From positions 1-64,000 of the forward strand of contig JAJRZD010000082.1 of assembly GCA_024275415.1 (NCBI GenBank): a DNA stretch of 64,000 bases, read 5' to 3'. Source of the stretch: an archaeon. GTDB lineage: Archaea; Asgardarchaeota; Thorarchaeia; Thorarchaeales; Thorarchaeaceae. Position numbers and translations under genes: made by a program. Of this stretch, positions 16,653-26,376 are shown piece after piece; positions within the stretch are counted from its first letter, which is position 1, and every line of letters starts with the position of its first letter. The notes under the pieces were generated by a model. It was not told where the DNA came from. It ran no database searches and saw only the letters and a program-made list of their open reading frames with translations.

Positions 16653-19600
16653 ATGACTGAGAAACAGTTTCACAAACCAATGCCCCATATCGAGATTGGA
16701 CATGGCATGGCACGAGGGAAACCATCAATCGAGCTTGGTATAGAGGTCGCAACCAGTGCGTTCGAAGATATCAAAGAACACCCTCTTGCAGTGGCGATGG
16801 TCCATATCAAAGGGACAGATGACACCGCAGACATCTTGCAGGGAATCATCTCTGTCTTTGGAGATGTTCCAATCATAGGGGCCACTTCTGCTGAGAAAAG
16901 CGATAACAGTGATGCGGAAGTAAGTGTCATCACCATCGCGTCACCCTTCATCAGTGTCACTATCGCTGTGGAGCCTATTGGCCAAAAGACATTAGGGGAT
17001 GCAGTCAAACGCATCATCAGCTCAGAGCAGTTCAAACCGTATTTTGGCGAAGACCGAGACGAGAAATGGAAAGAGATTGTAGGCATTGGAAAATCAGTCA
17101 TTGGGATGTTGCTCTATTCAGGAAAGACAGTAGGAACCGACAGGGAGTTAGAAAGGACATTAGGGATGCTTCGGCTTGTGTGTGACAGGAGAATTCCATT
17201 TGTCGGCGGTAAATCAATCTTCATCTCGGGAAAACAGGCAGGTAGTCTCATTGGGGGAGAGAAGACATTCACTGATTCGGTAATGGTGATTATTCTTGAA
17301 ACGCACCTCCGTGTGGGCATTGGGACATCGGACGGATTGACACCAAGTGGCATTACAACGGTCATTACGAAGGCGGATCAGAAAGAGGTACTAGAGCTTG
17401 ACGGGGTTTCCGCTGCAGAAAGATTAGTCATGCTAGGTCATCCTAACGCCAAGCTGGGAGTTGTTGATGAATTCAAGAACAGTAAGAACATCATTACAGA
17501 GGTGAATCCTGAAAGGGGCTCGTTAATAGTGTCCACTCCTTTGCCAGTGGGGACAATACTCACTGTTCTCTTTGAGGATGGCAACGACGTGCTGGAAGCC
17601 GGTCAGAATGCGTTCAGGAAAGCTATGATCAGAGGGAACATCGACAAGCCAGTATTTGGGGTGTTCTTCTCCAGTATATTCAGAACGATGGAATTGGCAC
17701 ATACGACATTTAATGAGATTGCCTCTCTCAGCCAGATTTGGCCCAATGCCGAGTTTGTTGGATTCGATACGGGTACTGAATTAGGGCTGACTGATGAAGG
17801 GGGTAATCGCGTGAACAAACGCACAATCTCAGTGCTTATCCTTGGGCAGAACCTCTCTTATGCTTCTGAAGTCGCAATCGAAAACAAGGAGCTTGTTGAA
17901 AGGATAAGGAAGGCAGAAGAGAGTCACCGAGCTCTCCTTGACCTGATGCCTGATTCGGTGATAGCGGCAGACACGTCGATGCGAATCACGTATTTTAATC
18001 CAAAAGCACAGGAGTTCCTCGGACACAAGAGGGAGGAGGTCATAGGCATAGCAGTTGACCAGATTCTTCAACCACGCCTGCGCTACGAGCTTGCAAATAT
18101 CGTGAACGAACTCATCGAGTCAGAAAGAGCAGAATCAAGGACTTTCGAAGAGGAGATCCTTCGCAGTGACAAGTCCATGATACCCGTGGAAATCACAGTA
18201 TCTCATAATCCTGCCCACGACAAGTATCGTTTCGTTATATCCATTCACGATATCACTGAGCACAAGGCGATCCAATCACTACTTGATAAAGAAAGGAGTG
18301 CGTACAAGACAATTGCCGAAGCTGCAATTGACGCTTCCTCAATCGAAGAGCTCTGCAATAGGACATTGAAAGGAATCATTGACACATTGGAATACGACAT
18401 CGGCTCTATCAGGCTGTTCAACTTGGAGGACTCAGGGTCGCACTTGATAACATCCATTGGCATGGGCAAGGAGGAGCTGAAACAGGTATTGCATGGTATC
18501 GTGCCTGATCCGGAGAACATGGCACTTTTTGCCCCTGACATCAGGAACATACAGGAGTCTCAAGGGAACATCCCAGAACTCGAAACGTTGGGGGTTCACT
18601 CACTTGTCATATCGCCACTGACAGGATCATCTGGTAATCTTCTAGGGATGCTTACTCTTGCATCTTTTACGCCAAAACAGGACACGATTGCATCAAGGTC
18701 ATTCTTCGAGATTCTTGCAGGAATGTTTGCTACAGTTATCGAACGTCGGATGACGCAAGCAGCACTACTAGAAAGCGAAACACGGGTCCGCACTGTACTA
18801 GACTCCATTAGAGACCTAATATTCGTTTACGATGAGAATGACAACTATGTAGAGTACTATTCTGGAAACTCTTCACTTCTTGTCCGACCTCCGGACGGAC
18901 TTGTTGGGAAACATATCGCTGAGGTATTACCACCTGATGTCGCCTCAAAACTGATACGAGCATTCAAGAAAGTAAGAGAAACGAAAAAGCCTGTTTCTGT
19001 AGACTATTCACTTGAGATACAAGGGATGACGAAGTGGTTCTCTTCAAGCATATCCCTGCATGAGGATGGAAGCAGTATCGTATCAGTGGCACGTGATATC
19101 ACAGCACGCAAAGTGGCTGAGCAGAATCTTGCAGTCCGGATGGAATACGAAAAGGCACTTGCGGATATCTCCCAACTCTTGCTCATGAATGATGACCTTT
19201 CCTCAGAGTCATTCAAGGACGCCCTTGCTATCCTCAGATTTGCGACCAAGGCTGATCGAGTCTACATCTTCGAGAATATGACAGATTCAGAAAAAGGGCT
19301 TTGTATGCGACTGCTCGCAGAAGACTCGGCGGAGAATATCCCTCAAGAAGGACGCGATTACGACCAGTATGTCACACCATACTCTGCTGGATACAGTAGA
19401 TGGGAGAGAGAACTCTCCAGAGGGAATGTGATCATGGGACAACCAAAAGAGTTCCCTGATGACGAGCAAAACAGACTTGAGATGCTGCAAATCAAATCCC
19501 TGCTGGTCTTTCCTCTATGGGTCAAGTCCAAGTGGCACGGGTTCATTGGCTTTGACGACACGACATCTGAGAGGGTTTGGTCAGAGAACGACGTACGCTT

Positions 19601-20306
19601 GCTACGAACGGCATCCGAGATCATCTCAACGCACATAGGAAGACTCGCCGTTGATGCTGAGCTACGATCCTCGCTAAGAGACCTCGAACTTTACTCTTCA
19701 ATCCTCAGACATGACTTTGCAAATGATGTGAATGTCATAATGAACCACATCGAGGCTGGCGAAATCCTTGGGATGACTGAAGAAAGGATCAAGGAGATCA
19801 TCGAGGTGACCAAGAACTGTACTGAACGTATGGCACAGGTCTTGACAGGGTTTACAGTCGAGAGAAGACAATCCACCTATCTGGTAAGCGAACTGCTAAA
19901 ATCCATTGTAGAGCACGGAAAACGTACCTATCCTAACATGAAGATCGACCTCCAGATGTCAGCGGAAGTAGAACGAAGCAGAGTGTCAGGAGGAAGACTG
20001 CTCCCTATGGTATTCTCCAATCTCCTGAGAAACTCCAATGATTACGCAGGAGAGGACTCGACTGTTACCATAGAGGCGCACACCTTGAAAGATGGCTCCA
20101 TAGAATTCATTGTGACCGACGATGGACCTGGAGTGTCAAAGGCCATCAAGGACCACTTGTTCCAAGCTGGTACATCCACATCAGGGGGAGGACTGGGGCT
20201 GTATCTGTCAAAGAAGGTTGTCGAAGGGTATGGCGGTACAATAGAATATGTGGAGAACAAACAGAGAGGTGCCCGGTTCAGGATAGTGATTCCAACTTCG
20301 AGTTGA
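16653..20306 (+). CDS. Multi-domain sensor histidine kinase (FIST-PAS-GAF-PAS-GAF-HATPase)
   Basis: About 1217 residues from the ATG at 16653 (a GTG two codons earlier is possible). Domains in order: FIST_N (about 20-230) and FIST_C (about 240-390), a small-ligand sensor pair; a coiled coil; PAS (about 420-535); GAF (about 540-690); PAS (about 695-810); GAF (about 815-985); a phosphoacceptor helix with LRHDFAND near residue 1018; and HATPase (N box NLLRNSNDYA, DDGPGV, GGGLGLYLSKK). No membrane helix, so it senses in the cytoplasm. No response-regulator gene is adjacent, which is common for archaeal kinases. FIST domains are thought to bind amino acids or related molecules. Confidence 0.93.
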   Translation: MTEKQFHKPMPHIEIGHGMARGKPSIELGIEVATSAFEDIKEHPLAVAMVHIKGTDDTADILQGIISVFGDVPIIGATSAEKSDNSDAEVSVITIASPFISVTIAVEPIGQKTLGDAVKRIISSEQFKPYFGEDRDEKWKEIVGIGKSVIGMLLYSGKTVGTDRELERTLGMLRLVCDRRIPFVGGKSIFISGKQAGSLIGGEKTFTDSVMVIILETHLRVGIGTSDGLTPSGITTVITKADQKEVLELDGVSAAERLVMLGHPNAKLGVVDEFKNSKNIITEVNPERGSLIVSTPLPVGTILTVLFEDGNDVLEAGQNAFRKAMIRGNIDKPVFGVFFSSIFRTMELAHTTFNEIASLSQIWPNAEFVGFDTGTELGLTDEGGNRVNKRTISVLILGQNLSYASEVAIENKELVERIRKAEESHRALLDLMPDSVIAADTSMRITYFNPKAQEFLGHKREEVIGIAVDQILQPRLRYELANIVNELIESERAESRTFEEEILRSDKSMIPVEITVSHNPAHDKYRFVISIHDITEHKAIQSLLDKERSAYKTIAEAAIDASSIEELCNRTLKGIIDTLEYDIGSIRLFNLEDSGSHLITSIGMGKEELKQVLHGIVPDPENMALFAPDIRNIQESQGNIPELETLGVHSLVISPLTGSSGNLLGMLTLASFTPKQDTIASRSFFEILAGMFATVIERRMTQAALLESETRVRTVLDSIRDLIFVYDENDNYVEYYSGNSSLLVRPPDGLVGKHIAEVLPPDVASKLIRAFKKVRETKKPVSVDYSLEIQGMTKWFSSSISLHEDGSSIVSVARDITARKVAEQNLAVRMEYEKALADISQLLLMNDDLSSESFKDALAILRFATKADRVYIFENMTDSEKGLCMRLLAEDSAENIPQEGRDYDQYVTPYSAGYSRWERELSRGNVIMGQPKEFPDDEQNRLEMLQIKSLLVFPLWVKSKWHGFIGFDDTTSERVWSENDVRLLRTASEIISTHIGRLAVDAELRSSLRDLELYSSILRHDFANDVNVIMNHIEAGEILGMTEERIKEIIEVTKNCTERMAQVLTGFTVERRQSTYLVSELLKSIVEHGKRTYPNMKIDLQMSAEVERSRVSGGRLLPMVFSNLLRNSNDYAGEDSTVTIEAHTLKDGSIEFIVTDDGPGVSKAIKDHLFQAGTSTSGGGLGLYLSKKVVEGYGGTIEYVENKQRGARFRIVIPTSS

Positions 20307-20317
20307 TGGAGGGTATA

Positions 20318-20653
20318 TCAGTCTGTTTCGTCCGTGTCCATGTCTTTATCTTTCTCAGTCCATATATGCCTCGGGGATGCTACCTCTCTGATTAGAAACG
20401 GACCGCGTTTCCCGACATGGAGTCCACGTGTACAGACAATCCCTTTCCCCCGATCATTCTTCCCAAGCAGAGATACGACCTGTTCGGTATGTGGCTTGAA
20501 CGACCCGTATGTGCGATAAGCGTCCCTCATCTCTTCTGAAGTGGCAAGTTTCCCGTGTCCTTTCAGGGAGTGAGAACTCTTTGCAGCTATCTCTAACAGG
20601 TCAAACGCTGTAAGATGTTCATGGGAGGTATTACGGACTAAGTACCATTTCAT
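20318..20653 (-). CDS. Hypothetical protein
   Basis: 111 residues with an ATG start and a fully open frame, convergent with the sensor kinase (12 bp between stops). It is basic and globular (MKWYLVRNTSHEHLTAFDLL ... FLIREVASPRHIWTEKDKD) and has no cysteine pair or membrane helix. The short Trp-Tyr-rich start and the SSHSLKGHGKLAT segment do not match a family I know. Confidence 0.6.
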   Translation of the reverse strand: MKWYLVRNTSHEHLTAFDLLEIAAKSSHSLKGHGKLATSEEMRDAYRTYGSFKPHTEQVVSLLGKNDRGKGIVCTRGLHVGKRGPFLIREVASPRHIWTEKDKDMDTDETD

Positions 20654-20746
20654 GCGATTATCACGACTCAGCTGACACCAGACTTCATAAGCGATAAAAA
20701 GATGTCCGGTGAGGAAACCTATTGGATTCTTACGATGTGATTAGAA

Positions 20747-22111
20747 TTGCCAAGAGTGCCAGTAGTTGCATACCGTGCAAAGAAACCAGAGGTATTCTTG
20801 TTTGAAGAATCGATACAAAAGGTATCGCTGAGCGGTCTAGACATCGACTCGATCGACCTTTCAGAAGTGTCGCACATTCCAAGACTACAGCATTTGGACT
20901 TGAGCCGGAATGCCCTGACAGAGATTGATCTCAAGCCATTGGAGAGAATCCTCGAGCTTGAGTCACTGGATCTCTCTCATAACAGCATCACCAAGATCAA
21001 CCTGTCGCCGCTCAAACGCTGTAGGAAGCTCTCATGGTTGAGCCTTTCAGCAAATCGACTCGAAAATATCGACCTGTCGCCCCTTCGAGCATGTAATGAG
21101 CTTGAGTACCTCTTTCTTGCTGGGAACAAGTTTGAAACCCTTGACTTGCGTCCAATCTCGATCAGTCAAAAGCTACGAGAGATTAGTCTGACCACTGGGG
21201 ATGAACCAGGGTTCAGAACCATCGAAACTGCACTGGATCTGAGACCTCTGGCAAGGTTGAAACGGCTCAAGAAGGTACACATAGACAGGCGTACCATTGC
21301 CACATTGGGGCTTACTCAGACGGTCGTACGACCCGAGTCAAAGGGGGTCACTGATTTGCTTACCAAGGAGAATATGGTGACCCTAGAAAAATATGTGAGG
21401 CATGTACTGGAGAAACATGGCATCGTAGAAGGCATCGAGCTAATTGAGAGAGAGGTAGAACGTCTCCCGACTCCGTATTGGTATGAAATACGAAAGGAAA
21501 TCTTCCGGTTGCTAGGACTGGAAGCAATTGCAGGGTATGGGGGGAGCATAGCAAAAACCGTCAGAGATGTGTTTAGCCCAGACGAGGACTGGATAGACCT
21601 CACCATTGCAAAGGTCGCTGATGAAATTTCGAATGGGGCTACTACAATCCTTTTTGATATTAATGCCATATCTATGGACTTGCCCAGTCACGGAAAGCTC
21701 AGGTCTGCGATATTAGAGAGCCGAACTAATGAGATTCGCAAGGGACAGGTGTATGTGTGCGAGACCTGTGCAGACTATAGAGAAATCTGGTATACTGCAT
21801 GGGGCTTTCAGGTACTCAAAGAGGGCGGATACTGGTTCTTTGGCAACAGTGGCAAACAACTGATAGACCTGCGTGACCGGTTGCGCGAGCTTGGGTTTGG
21901 GCTTACGTTCATCTCAGTAAAACTCAGGGACAAGTGGCCGGGACCGAGGAATGAACCGAGCAAGAGAATCAGACAACTGATACTGGGTTATGTCGACCTG
22001 ACAGCAAAACAGGCCCTGAAGAAGAAGGCCATGCGATGCATCATGAAGTCAACCTTCCATCCGCTTCAGATCGAGTTGGAGAAAATAATGAACGATATCT
22101 ATGGAGGATAG
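20747..22111 (+). CDS. Leucine-rich-repeat protein with C-terminal alpha/beta domain
   Basis: 454 residues from a TTG start. Residues about 20-190 are leucine-rich repeats of the same IDLxPLxxCxxLxxLxLSxNxL type as the protein at 13153-14220. Residues about 210-450 form a second domain with a helical part (LEKYVRHVLEKHGIVEGIELIEREVERLP), an acidic strand TTILFDINAISMD, and a CETC pair followed by WYTAWGFQVLKEGGYWFFGNSG. This C-terminal domain is unknown to me. The next gene starts 3 bp downstream behind GGAGG, so the two are translationally linked. Confidence 0.88.
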   Translation: MPRVPVVAYRAKKPEVFLFEESIQKVSLSGLDIDSIDLSEVSHIPRLQHLDLSRNALTEIDLKPLERILELESLDLSHNSITKINLSPLKRCRKLSWLSLSANRLENIDLSPLRACNELEYLFLAGNKFETLDLRPISISQKLREISLTTGDEPGFRTIETALDLRPLARLKRLKKVHIDRRTIATLGLTQTVVRPESKGVTDLLTKENMVTLEKYVRHVLEKHGIVEGIELIEREVERLPTPYWYEIRKEIFRLLGLEAIAGYGGSIAKTVRDVFSPDEDWIDLTIAKVADEISNGATTILFDINAISMDLPSHGKLRSAILESRTNEIRKGQVYVCETCADYREIWYTAWGFQVLKEGGYWFFGNSGKQLIDLRDRLRELGFGLTFISVKLRDKWPGPRNEPSKRIRQLILGYVDLTAKQALKKKAMRCIMKSTFHPLQIELEKIMNDIYGG

Positions 22112-22114
22112 AAG

Positions 22115-23443
22115 ATGGCACGGAAATTAGGTCTTGAAACCCATACTCGGGAAGTGGCAAAGAGGATCAGGGGATGTTCTGATGTGGACGACCTTGCATT
22201 TCTACTCGAAGGGCTTGACCCTATAGATGTCACTGCATCAGAGGACGTCCGCAATGCCCTTATTGAGAAAGCAAAGATGCTGTTCTGCATACTCAGAAGG
22301 AGGCGGTTAGAGGGGAGAGCTCCACCACCGATGAGCTGGATAGTCACGTTCCCAGAGTTCCTTTCGGATAACATAGTGCAGAACGAGATGCGGAGGCTTG
22401 GACACTTGGAGGAGATATTCTCGGAGTTTGCGAGAGCCTTGGATTCTACAGAGCAAGGCGATGAGACAAGGGAAACCATCAAGACCCTTATCGGAACGCC
22501 ACATCTTGCAGACTATGCATGGAATGAGATATTCAAATCCTCTCTAGCTGGGGTCGTCAATCTCATCGCCACATCGTCAGAACCTCTCAGGGACATAGCG
22601 TTGGTCTTAGAGATTGGTACGGCCTTGAGGAACCCTGCGATTGTGGAAGAGATCAACAGACATACGGACGCCCTAATGACTGCGATAGCAGGCAGGAAAA
22701 ACCCAGTTCTAGCGCGAGTCCTCCTAGGAGCCACATCGCTGTTGGCAGAAAGTCCGTGGTCTATAGCCACTGAGTCCGAGCGACAAGCTTCTGGATTAGA
22801 CGAGGCGTTACTCCAGACCATCATTGGTCGTTATTCGAAGAGTATTCCATCCAAGGAGCAGCTACTTGAAAAAGCAGACAAATCATATCAAGAATGCGTC
22901 GTGCTGATTGAAGACATGATATTCAGGATGGGGTGGGTGTTTACTCGGCAATACTTGTTTCACATGGCACAGACCCATGATGTAGCAACAGGCATGCTGT
23001 TCCCAATCGCTCTTTCACAGGATCCTTTGGGTCGAATTCGTCCAGAGTATGTGCTATACTGTCTAAACAGGGACATTCCACTACCCTATCAAATCCTACA
23101 GTCCGCCCTAGGAGTCGCAAGCGAGTATGTCCTCGACATAGATATCATAGAACACGAGATAGGTCTCAGTCAGTTTGAAGCCGATTGTCCCGACATATAC
23201 CGCCTTCTTAAACCCAACATGTTCAAGGAGCATCACCTCATCAACAGCAGAACGGGATTGAGACTCGACGAAACATATCTGGGCGTGAGAGGGATTGTAC
23301 GTTTATTGTTGCAGCGGGACGAGGACTCGATCCGGAAAATAGGCTTACAGTTCCTTGAAGGCATGGTTCAGTCCCCCAACATCCCGACCGGTCTGAAAAA
23401 GCGTGCGATACATAATTATAGACTAGCTTCTCGCGCTGGCTAA
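22115..23443 (+). CDS. Hypothetical helical protein linked to the LRR gene
   Basis: 442 residues, almost entirely alpha-helical by composition, without membrane helices or recognisable catalytic motifs. The C-terminal 45 residues (RDEDSIRKIGLQFLEGMVQSPNIPTGLKKRAI) look like a HEAT- or UPF0147-like helical repeat. The ATG lies 3 bp after the stop of the LRR gene, with GGAGG at 22102-22106, so the pair forms an operon and the proteins probably interact. No function can be assigned. Confidence 0.75.
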   Translation: MARKLGLETHTREVAKRIRGCSDVDDLAFLLEGLDPIDVTASEDVRNALIEKAKMLFCILRRRRLEGRAPPPMSWIVTFPEFLSDNIVQNEMRRLGHLEEIFSEFARALDSTEQGDETRETIKTLIGTPHLADYAWNEIFKSSLAGVVNLIATSSEPLRDIALVLEIGTALRNPAIVEEINRHTDALMTAIAGRKNPVLARVLLGATSLLAESPWSIATESERQASGLDEALLQTIIGRYSKSIPSKEQLLEKADKSYQECVVLIEDMIFRMGWVFTRQYLFHMAQTHDVATGMLFPIALSQDPLGRIRPEYVLYCLNRDIPLPYQILQSALGVASEYVLDIDIIEHEIGLSQFEADCPDIYRLLKPNMFKEHHLINSRTGLRLDETYLGVRGIVRLLLQRDEDSIRKIGLQFLEGMVQSPNIPTGLKKRAIHNYRLASRAG

Positions 23444-23509
23444 GTGCATCCATTACAATAGTCTTAAGTAATATAGAAACCGAAGTATCACGATTGTCTG
23501 GGGTGAAGA

Positions 23510-23989
23510 ATGTTGGACAAAGGCGAAGTATTGGAATTCATCGAGAAGCAAATCGCGCTCGAATTGAGAATCATCAAGGTCGTTGAGGAGAATGTGGCAA
23601 AGCTTGGGAACGCTTTCATAAAGGACCTGTTACTTGGGGTCTCTCAGGACTCGAAGAAACATGCCGCTCTGCTCGAGTCACTCAAGAGGGCCGTAGAAGG
23701 TCCTACACCGTTCATTAGCACCGAGGAACGAGATAAGATCGCAAAAGGAATCCAGACACATATCGACCTTGAAGCTAAAGCAATCGAGACCTATGGCGAG
23801 CTCATAGAAAAGAGTGATAGCGAACAGGTAAAGACAATTGCATCCATGATCCGTGAGGACGAACTCCGACACCACGCACTGTTAAAGGAACTACACAAGA
23901 CAGTGATTGAACCCGAGGCATTGACTGAAGACATGATATGGGACATGATGTGGAAGGACTCTCCATGGCATGGTAGCCCAGGAGGATGA
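23510..23989 (+). CDS. Ferritin-like domain protein
   Basis: 159 residues forming four helices. Each half has a Glu and a later Glu/His pair (ALELRIIKVVEENV, DSKKHAALLESL, HIDLEAKAIETYGELIEK, IREDELRHHALLKEL), the arrangement of rubrerythrin- and DUF2202-like ferritin-fold proteins that hold a di-iron site. The ExxH of the second half (DELRHH) is clear. A short tail is rich in Trp, Met and His. A second ferritin-like protein is encoded at 40159-40644. Likely role: iron binding or peroxide handling, inferred from fold only. Confidence 0.75.
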   Translation: MLDKGEVLEFIEKQIALELRIIKVVEENVAKLGNAFIKDLLLGVSQDSKKHAALLESLKRAVEGPTPFISTEERDKIAKGIQTHIDLEAKAIETYGELIEKSDSEQVKTIASMIREDELRHHALLKELHKTVIEPEALTEDMIWDMMWKDSPWHGSPGG

Positions 23990-24034
23990 CTGACGACTGG
24001 AGAGTATCGGTTCTCTGGAAAGTGACTCAGTCCG

Positions 24035-24574
24035 TCACACATAATCCTCGCAAATCTTCTTGAACTTGTAGTCCAGTTGTTCTATGCCAATTCCCGTCTT
24101 GGCAGAGATCATGACAGACTCAGTGCCGAAACGGTCTACAAAATGCTGCATCTCAGATTCAAGCATTGAAAGGTCACCTCGTAGAAGATCGATCTTGTTT
24201 GCGACAAGGATTAATCTCTTGCCATCACCACTTTTGAAGTCGAAGTCCCCATATTCCTCGGCAAGAGGAACCCAATAGTTATACAGGCTATCTAGGGTGG
24301 GAAGATATGAAGCATCAAAGAAGAATAGTCCTATCTTGGCGCCCAGTACCATCGATTTGAGAGATTCAATGAACCGTCGCTGACCACCAAAATCCCAGAT
24401 GCTCAACGTGACCTCTTTTCCATTAGAGAGGACTGTTTGAAGGGTATCAAATGATGCGCCTATCGTGGTCTTCAGCACTTCAGGCTCGGGGAATGTGCCC
24501 TGCGTCCACCGTTTCGTGAAACTTGTCTTCCCCACCTCCGAATCACCAAGCACAACCGCCTTCAGGATCGACAT
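24035..24574 (-). CDS. Rab/Arf-like small GTPase, cassette B
   Basis: 179 residues from MSILKAVVLGD; upstream in-frame starts would run into the membrane-protein gene. Motifs: P-loop GDSEVGKTS, switch I with TTIGASFD, G3 WDFGGQ, G4 NKIDL, G5 SAKTG. WDFGGQ, TTIGASF and the overall length match the Asgard Rab/Arf-like group. No C-terminal cysteine or N-terminal glycine for lipidation, so membrane contact must come from a partner. The gene ends a four-gene cassette: zinc ribbon (26377), longin/roadblock-like (25996), polytopic membrane protein (24619), GTPase. The closest relative is the product of 26743-27294, the same position in cassette A. Confidence 0.93.
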   Translation of the reverse strand: MSILKAVVLGDSEVGKTSFTKRWTQGTFPEPEVLKTTIGASFDTLQTVLSNGKEVTLSIWDFGGQRRFIESLKSMVLGAKIGLFFFDASYLPTLDSLYNYWVPLAEEYGDFDFKSGDGKRLILVANKIDLLRGDLSMLESEMQHFVDRFGTESVMISAKTGIGIEQLDYKFKKICEDYV

Positions 24575-24618
24575 ATCAACACCACACTCACATGATATTA
24601 CAACAAGAACACCGCAAA

Positions 24619-25989
24619 TCAACTTTCCGCGAAGGGATTGCGCCTAGGGCTGCTCAGGACTAGGAAAACGCCTGCTGTAGCCAGCAAGGGAACAAGAAAA
24701 TCGATTGGGATTTGATCTGCAAACATCGCTACAATGCCAAGGTATAATGCTGCGAACATGAAAAGGACAAATCGCACTGCTGCACGACCTGAACCCGCAT
24801 TCCAGAGCTGATAAGAAATCCTGAAGAACACTAGGAACGCGACGACCAAAAGAGCCATCACACCCAGATAGAGGGGGTCAAGCTCCCATCTCTGGATGAG
24901 GACACCGTCCACTTCGAGCCAACGTACATATGGATGACCAAGGGTGAGAAGAATCATAGCGAAGGCAAGAATGACCTCACGGGATGCGTGACGCACGTTT
25001 GAAGAAAAGCTGGACGCGATTGCTGCCATTGTGAAGGAGCTGACTGCAAATATACCAAAAACCCAATCGACATACAGGATATTTTCATCCCAATAACCTA
25101 TTGGGCTGTTAGCGATTGCAAAGTTATTCCCATGGATCAGGGCGAGGATACCGATTGCTATCAATGAGAGAGATATGTACAGCGCCGTGGCAGTTCTCGT
25201 TTCCACCGCCTGTTTTAGGAAGAACGAGAGAGGAAGCAATAGACAAAGCAAAGTGAAGGTCAAAGCCACCGTGAATGCAAAGACAATAGTATTGCCAGTA
25301 ATGAACGCCGGGATGAACAGTGATGGCCCAACAGTGACGACCAATGCGAAAAACGAGTTTGTTATGATATTACGCCAATGACGCAGCATAGATGCAAGTA
25401 CGCCTGCCGAGATTGTGGCGGGGAGTACCTGAATAGCGAAATACTGAGGCGTTTCTGAAACAAGTCCAAGGCTAGCCGTCATGCTGGCAAAAGTCGTCAC
25501 AATCAAAACAATCATCATTGAAACGGTAAACGGTGATGGGGATTCCTTGAGTACATATAACCCACCAAGAAGTGACACAACAAGAAATGTTGCCATGATG
25601 CCGATTATCAAAGCTGATGGTAAGAAGGCAAACCCAAAGGAAACGCTGAGGATGCCATCAAGAAAGACAGTTGCCACCGTGATCCCGATGAACGCCGTTG
25701 CTATCTGAACCTTGCGTATGCTTTCAACGGTAAGGTAAATCTGTGATATGACCATGGATGCCAACAGCGAAACAACGAAAAGACGGCTGAAGGTAGGGAT
25801 GTTTACCCCTGAAACTGGGACTAGCACTAGAAAAAACGCGGCAAGTCCAAACGCTGCGAGAGACCTGTAGGTCGCAATCGTTAGGTCTGAAGATATTTTT
25901 CGGAGTCTTCGGTAATATATGCCAATAGAGAACAGTAGAACCGAAGATGATATGTAACCCGATACGAGTACTGACAGTGCAAAATCCAT
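24619..25989 (-). CDS. Polytopic membrane protein, cassette B
   Basis: 456 residues with roughly 14 hydrophobic helices separated by very short loops, and a small basic C-terminal tail (LSSPRRNPFAES). It is clearly paralogous to the 478-residue protein at 27307-28743: same N terminus (MDF followed by a helix), same spacing, similar end (LSSPR/LLSSPP). I recognise no transporter signature; Ser/Thr/Ala-rich helices and lack of charged residues in the membrane resemble 7TM or sensor-type modules. It sits between a longin/roadblock-like gene and a small GTPase with gaps of 6 and 44 bp, so it may be the membrane receptor or anchor for the GTPase. Confidence 0.85.
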   Translation of the reverse strand: MDFALSVLVSGYISSSVLLFSIGIYYRRLRKISSDLTIATYRSLAAFGLAAFFLVLVPVSGVNIPTFSRLFVVSLLASMVISQIYLTVESIRKVQIATAFIGITVATVFLDGILSVSFGFAFLPSALIIGIMATFLVVSLLGGLYVLKESPSPFTVSMMIVLIVTTFASMTASLGLVSETPQYFAIQVLPATISAGVLASMLRHWRNIITNSFFALVVTVGPSLFIPAFITGNTIVFAFTVALTFTLLCLLLPLSFFLKQAVETRTATALYISLSLIAIGILALIHGNNFAIANSPIGYWDENILYVDWVFGIFAVSSFTMAAIASSFSSNVRHASREVILAFAMILLTLGHPYVRWLEVDGVLIQRWELDPLYLGVMALLVVAFLVFFRISYQLWNAGSGRAAVRFVLFMFAALYLGIVAMFADQIPIDFLVPLLATAGVFLVLSSPRRNPFAES

Positions 25990-25995
25990 TCTAAC

Positions 25996-26367
25996 TTACC
26001 TCCACAGATCCCCTATCTCTTTGCCCCTTGAGTGAATGATTTTGTGTAGCTTCTTGGCAATCTCTTCATGAGATGCGTCCATAGATGATAGTACTGCCTT
26101 CAATGCATCACTTGTTTCAGCCTCGCTATCGCCCTCACATATGATAACCGTCTTCTCCTGCTTGCAGTACCCAATCACGCCACGTTCCGACTTCATAAAG
26201 CGAGGGGTTTCTGTATTTGCATCTCCTGAACGATCTAGGGCAGCAGACACACGCTGCACGATTCCTGTTAGTAGCGCGATGCGCTCCTCATCTCCACCAC
26301 CAAGGGGGTACAGGATAACTGGTTCAAGTGTCGCAAGAGGTACCTTTGCCACTAGTGTCACAGCCAT
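25996..26367 (-). CDS. Longin/roadblock-like adaptor, cassette B
   Basis: 123 residues with the pattern strand-helix-three strands-two helices: AVTLVAKVPL, then EERIALLTGIVQRVSAALDRS, then FMKSERGVIGYCKQEKTVIICEGD, then helices to the end (HEEIAKKLHKIIHSRGKEIGDLW). This is the alpha/beta order of longin or roadblock/LC7 domains, which bind small GTPases in eukaryotes and Asgard archaea. It aligns along its length with the protein at 28756-29130. Placement next to a GTPase in both cassettes supports the role of GTPase adaptor or regulator. Whether it is longin or roadblock needs a structure prediction. Confidence 0.75.
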   Translation of the reverse strand: MAVTLVAKVPLATLEPVILYPLGGGDEERIALLTGIVQRVSAALDRSGDANTETPRFMKSERGVIGYCKQEKTVIICEGDSEAETSDALKAVLSSMDASHEEIAKKLHKIIHSRGKEIGDLWR

Positions 26368-26376
26368 TTACATCCC

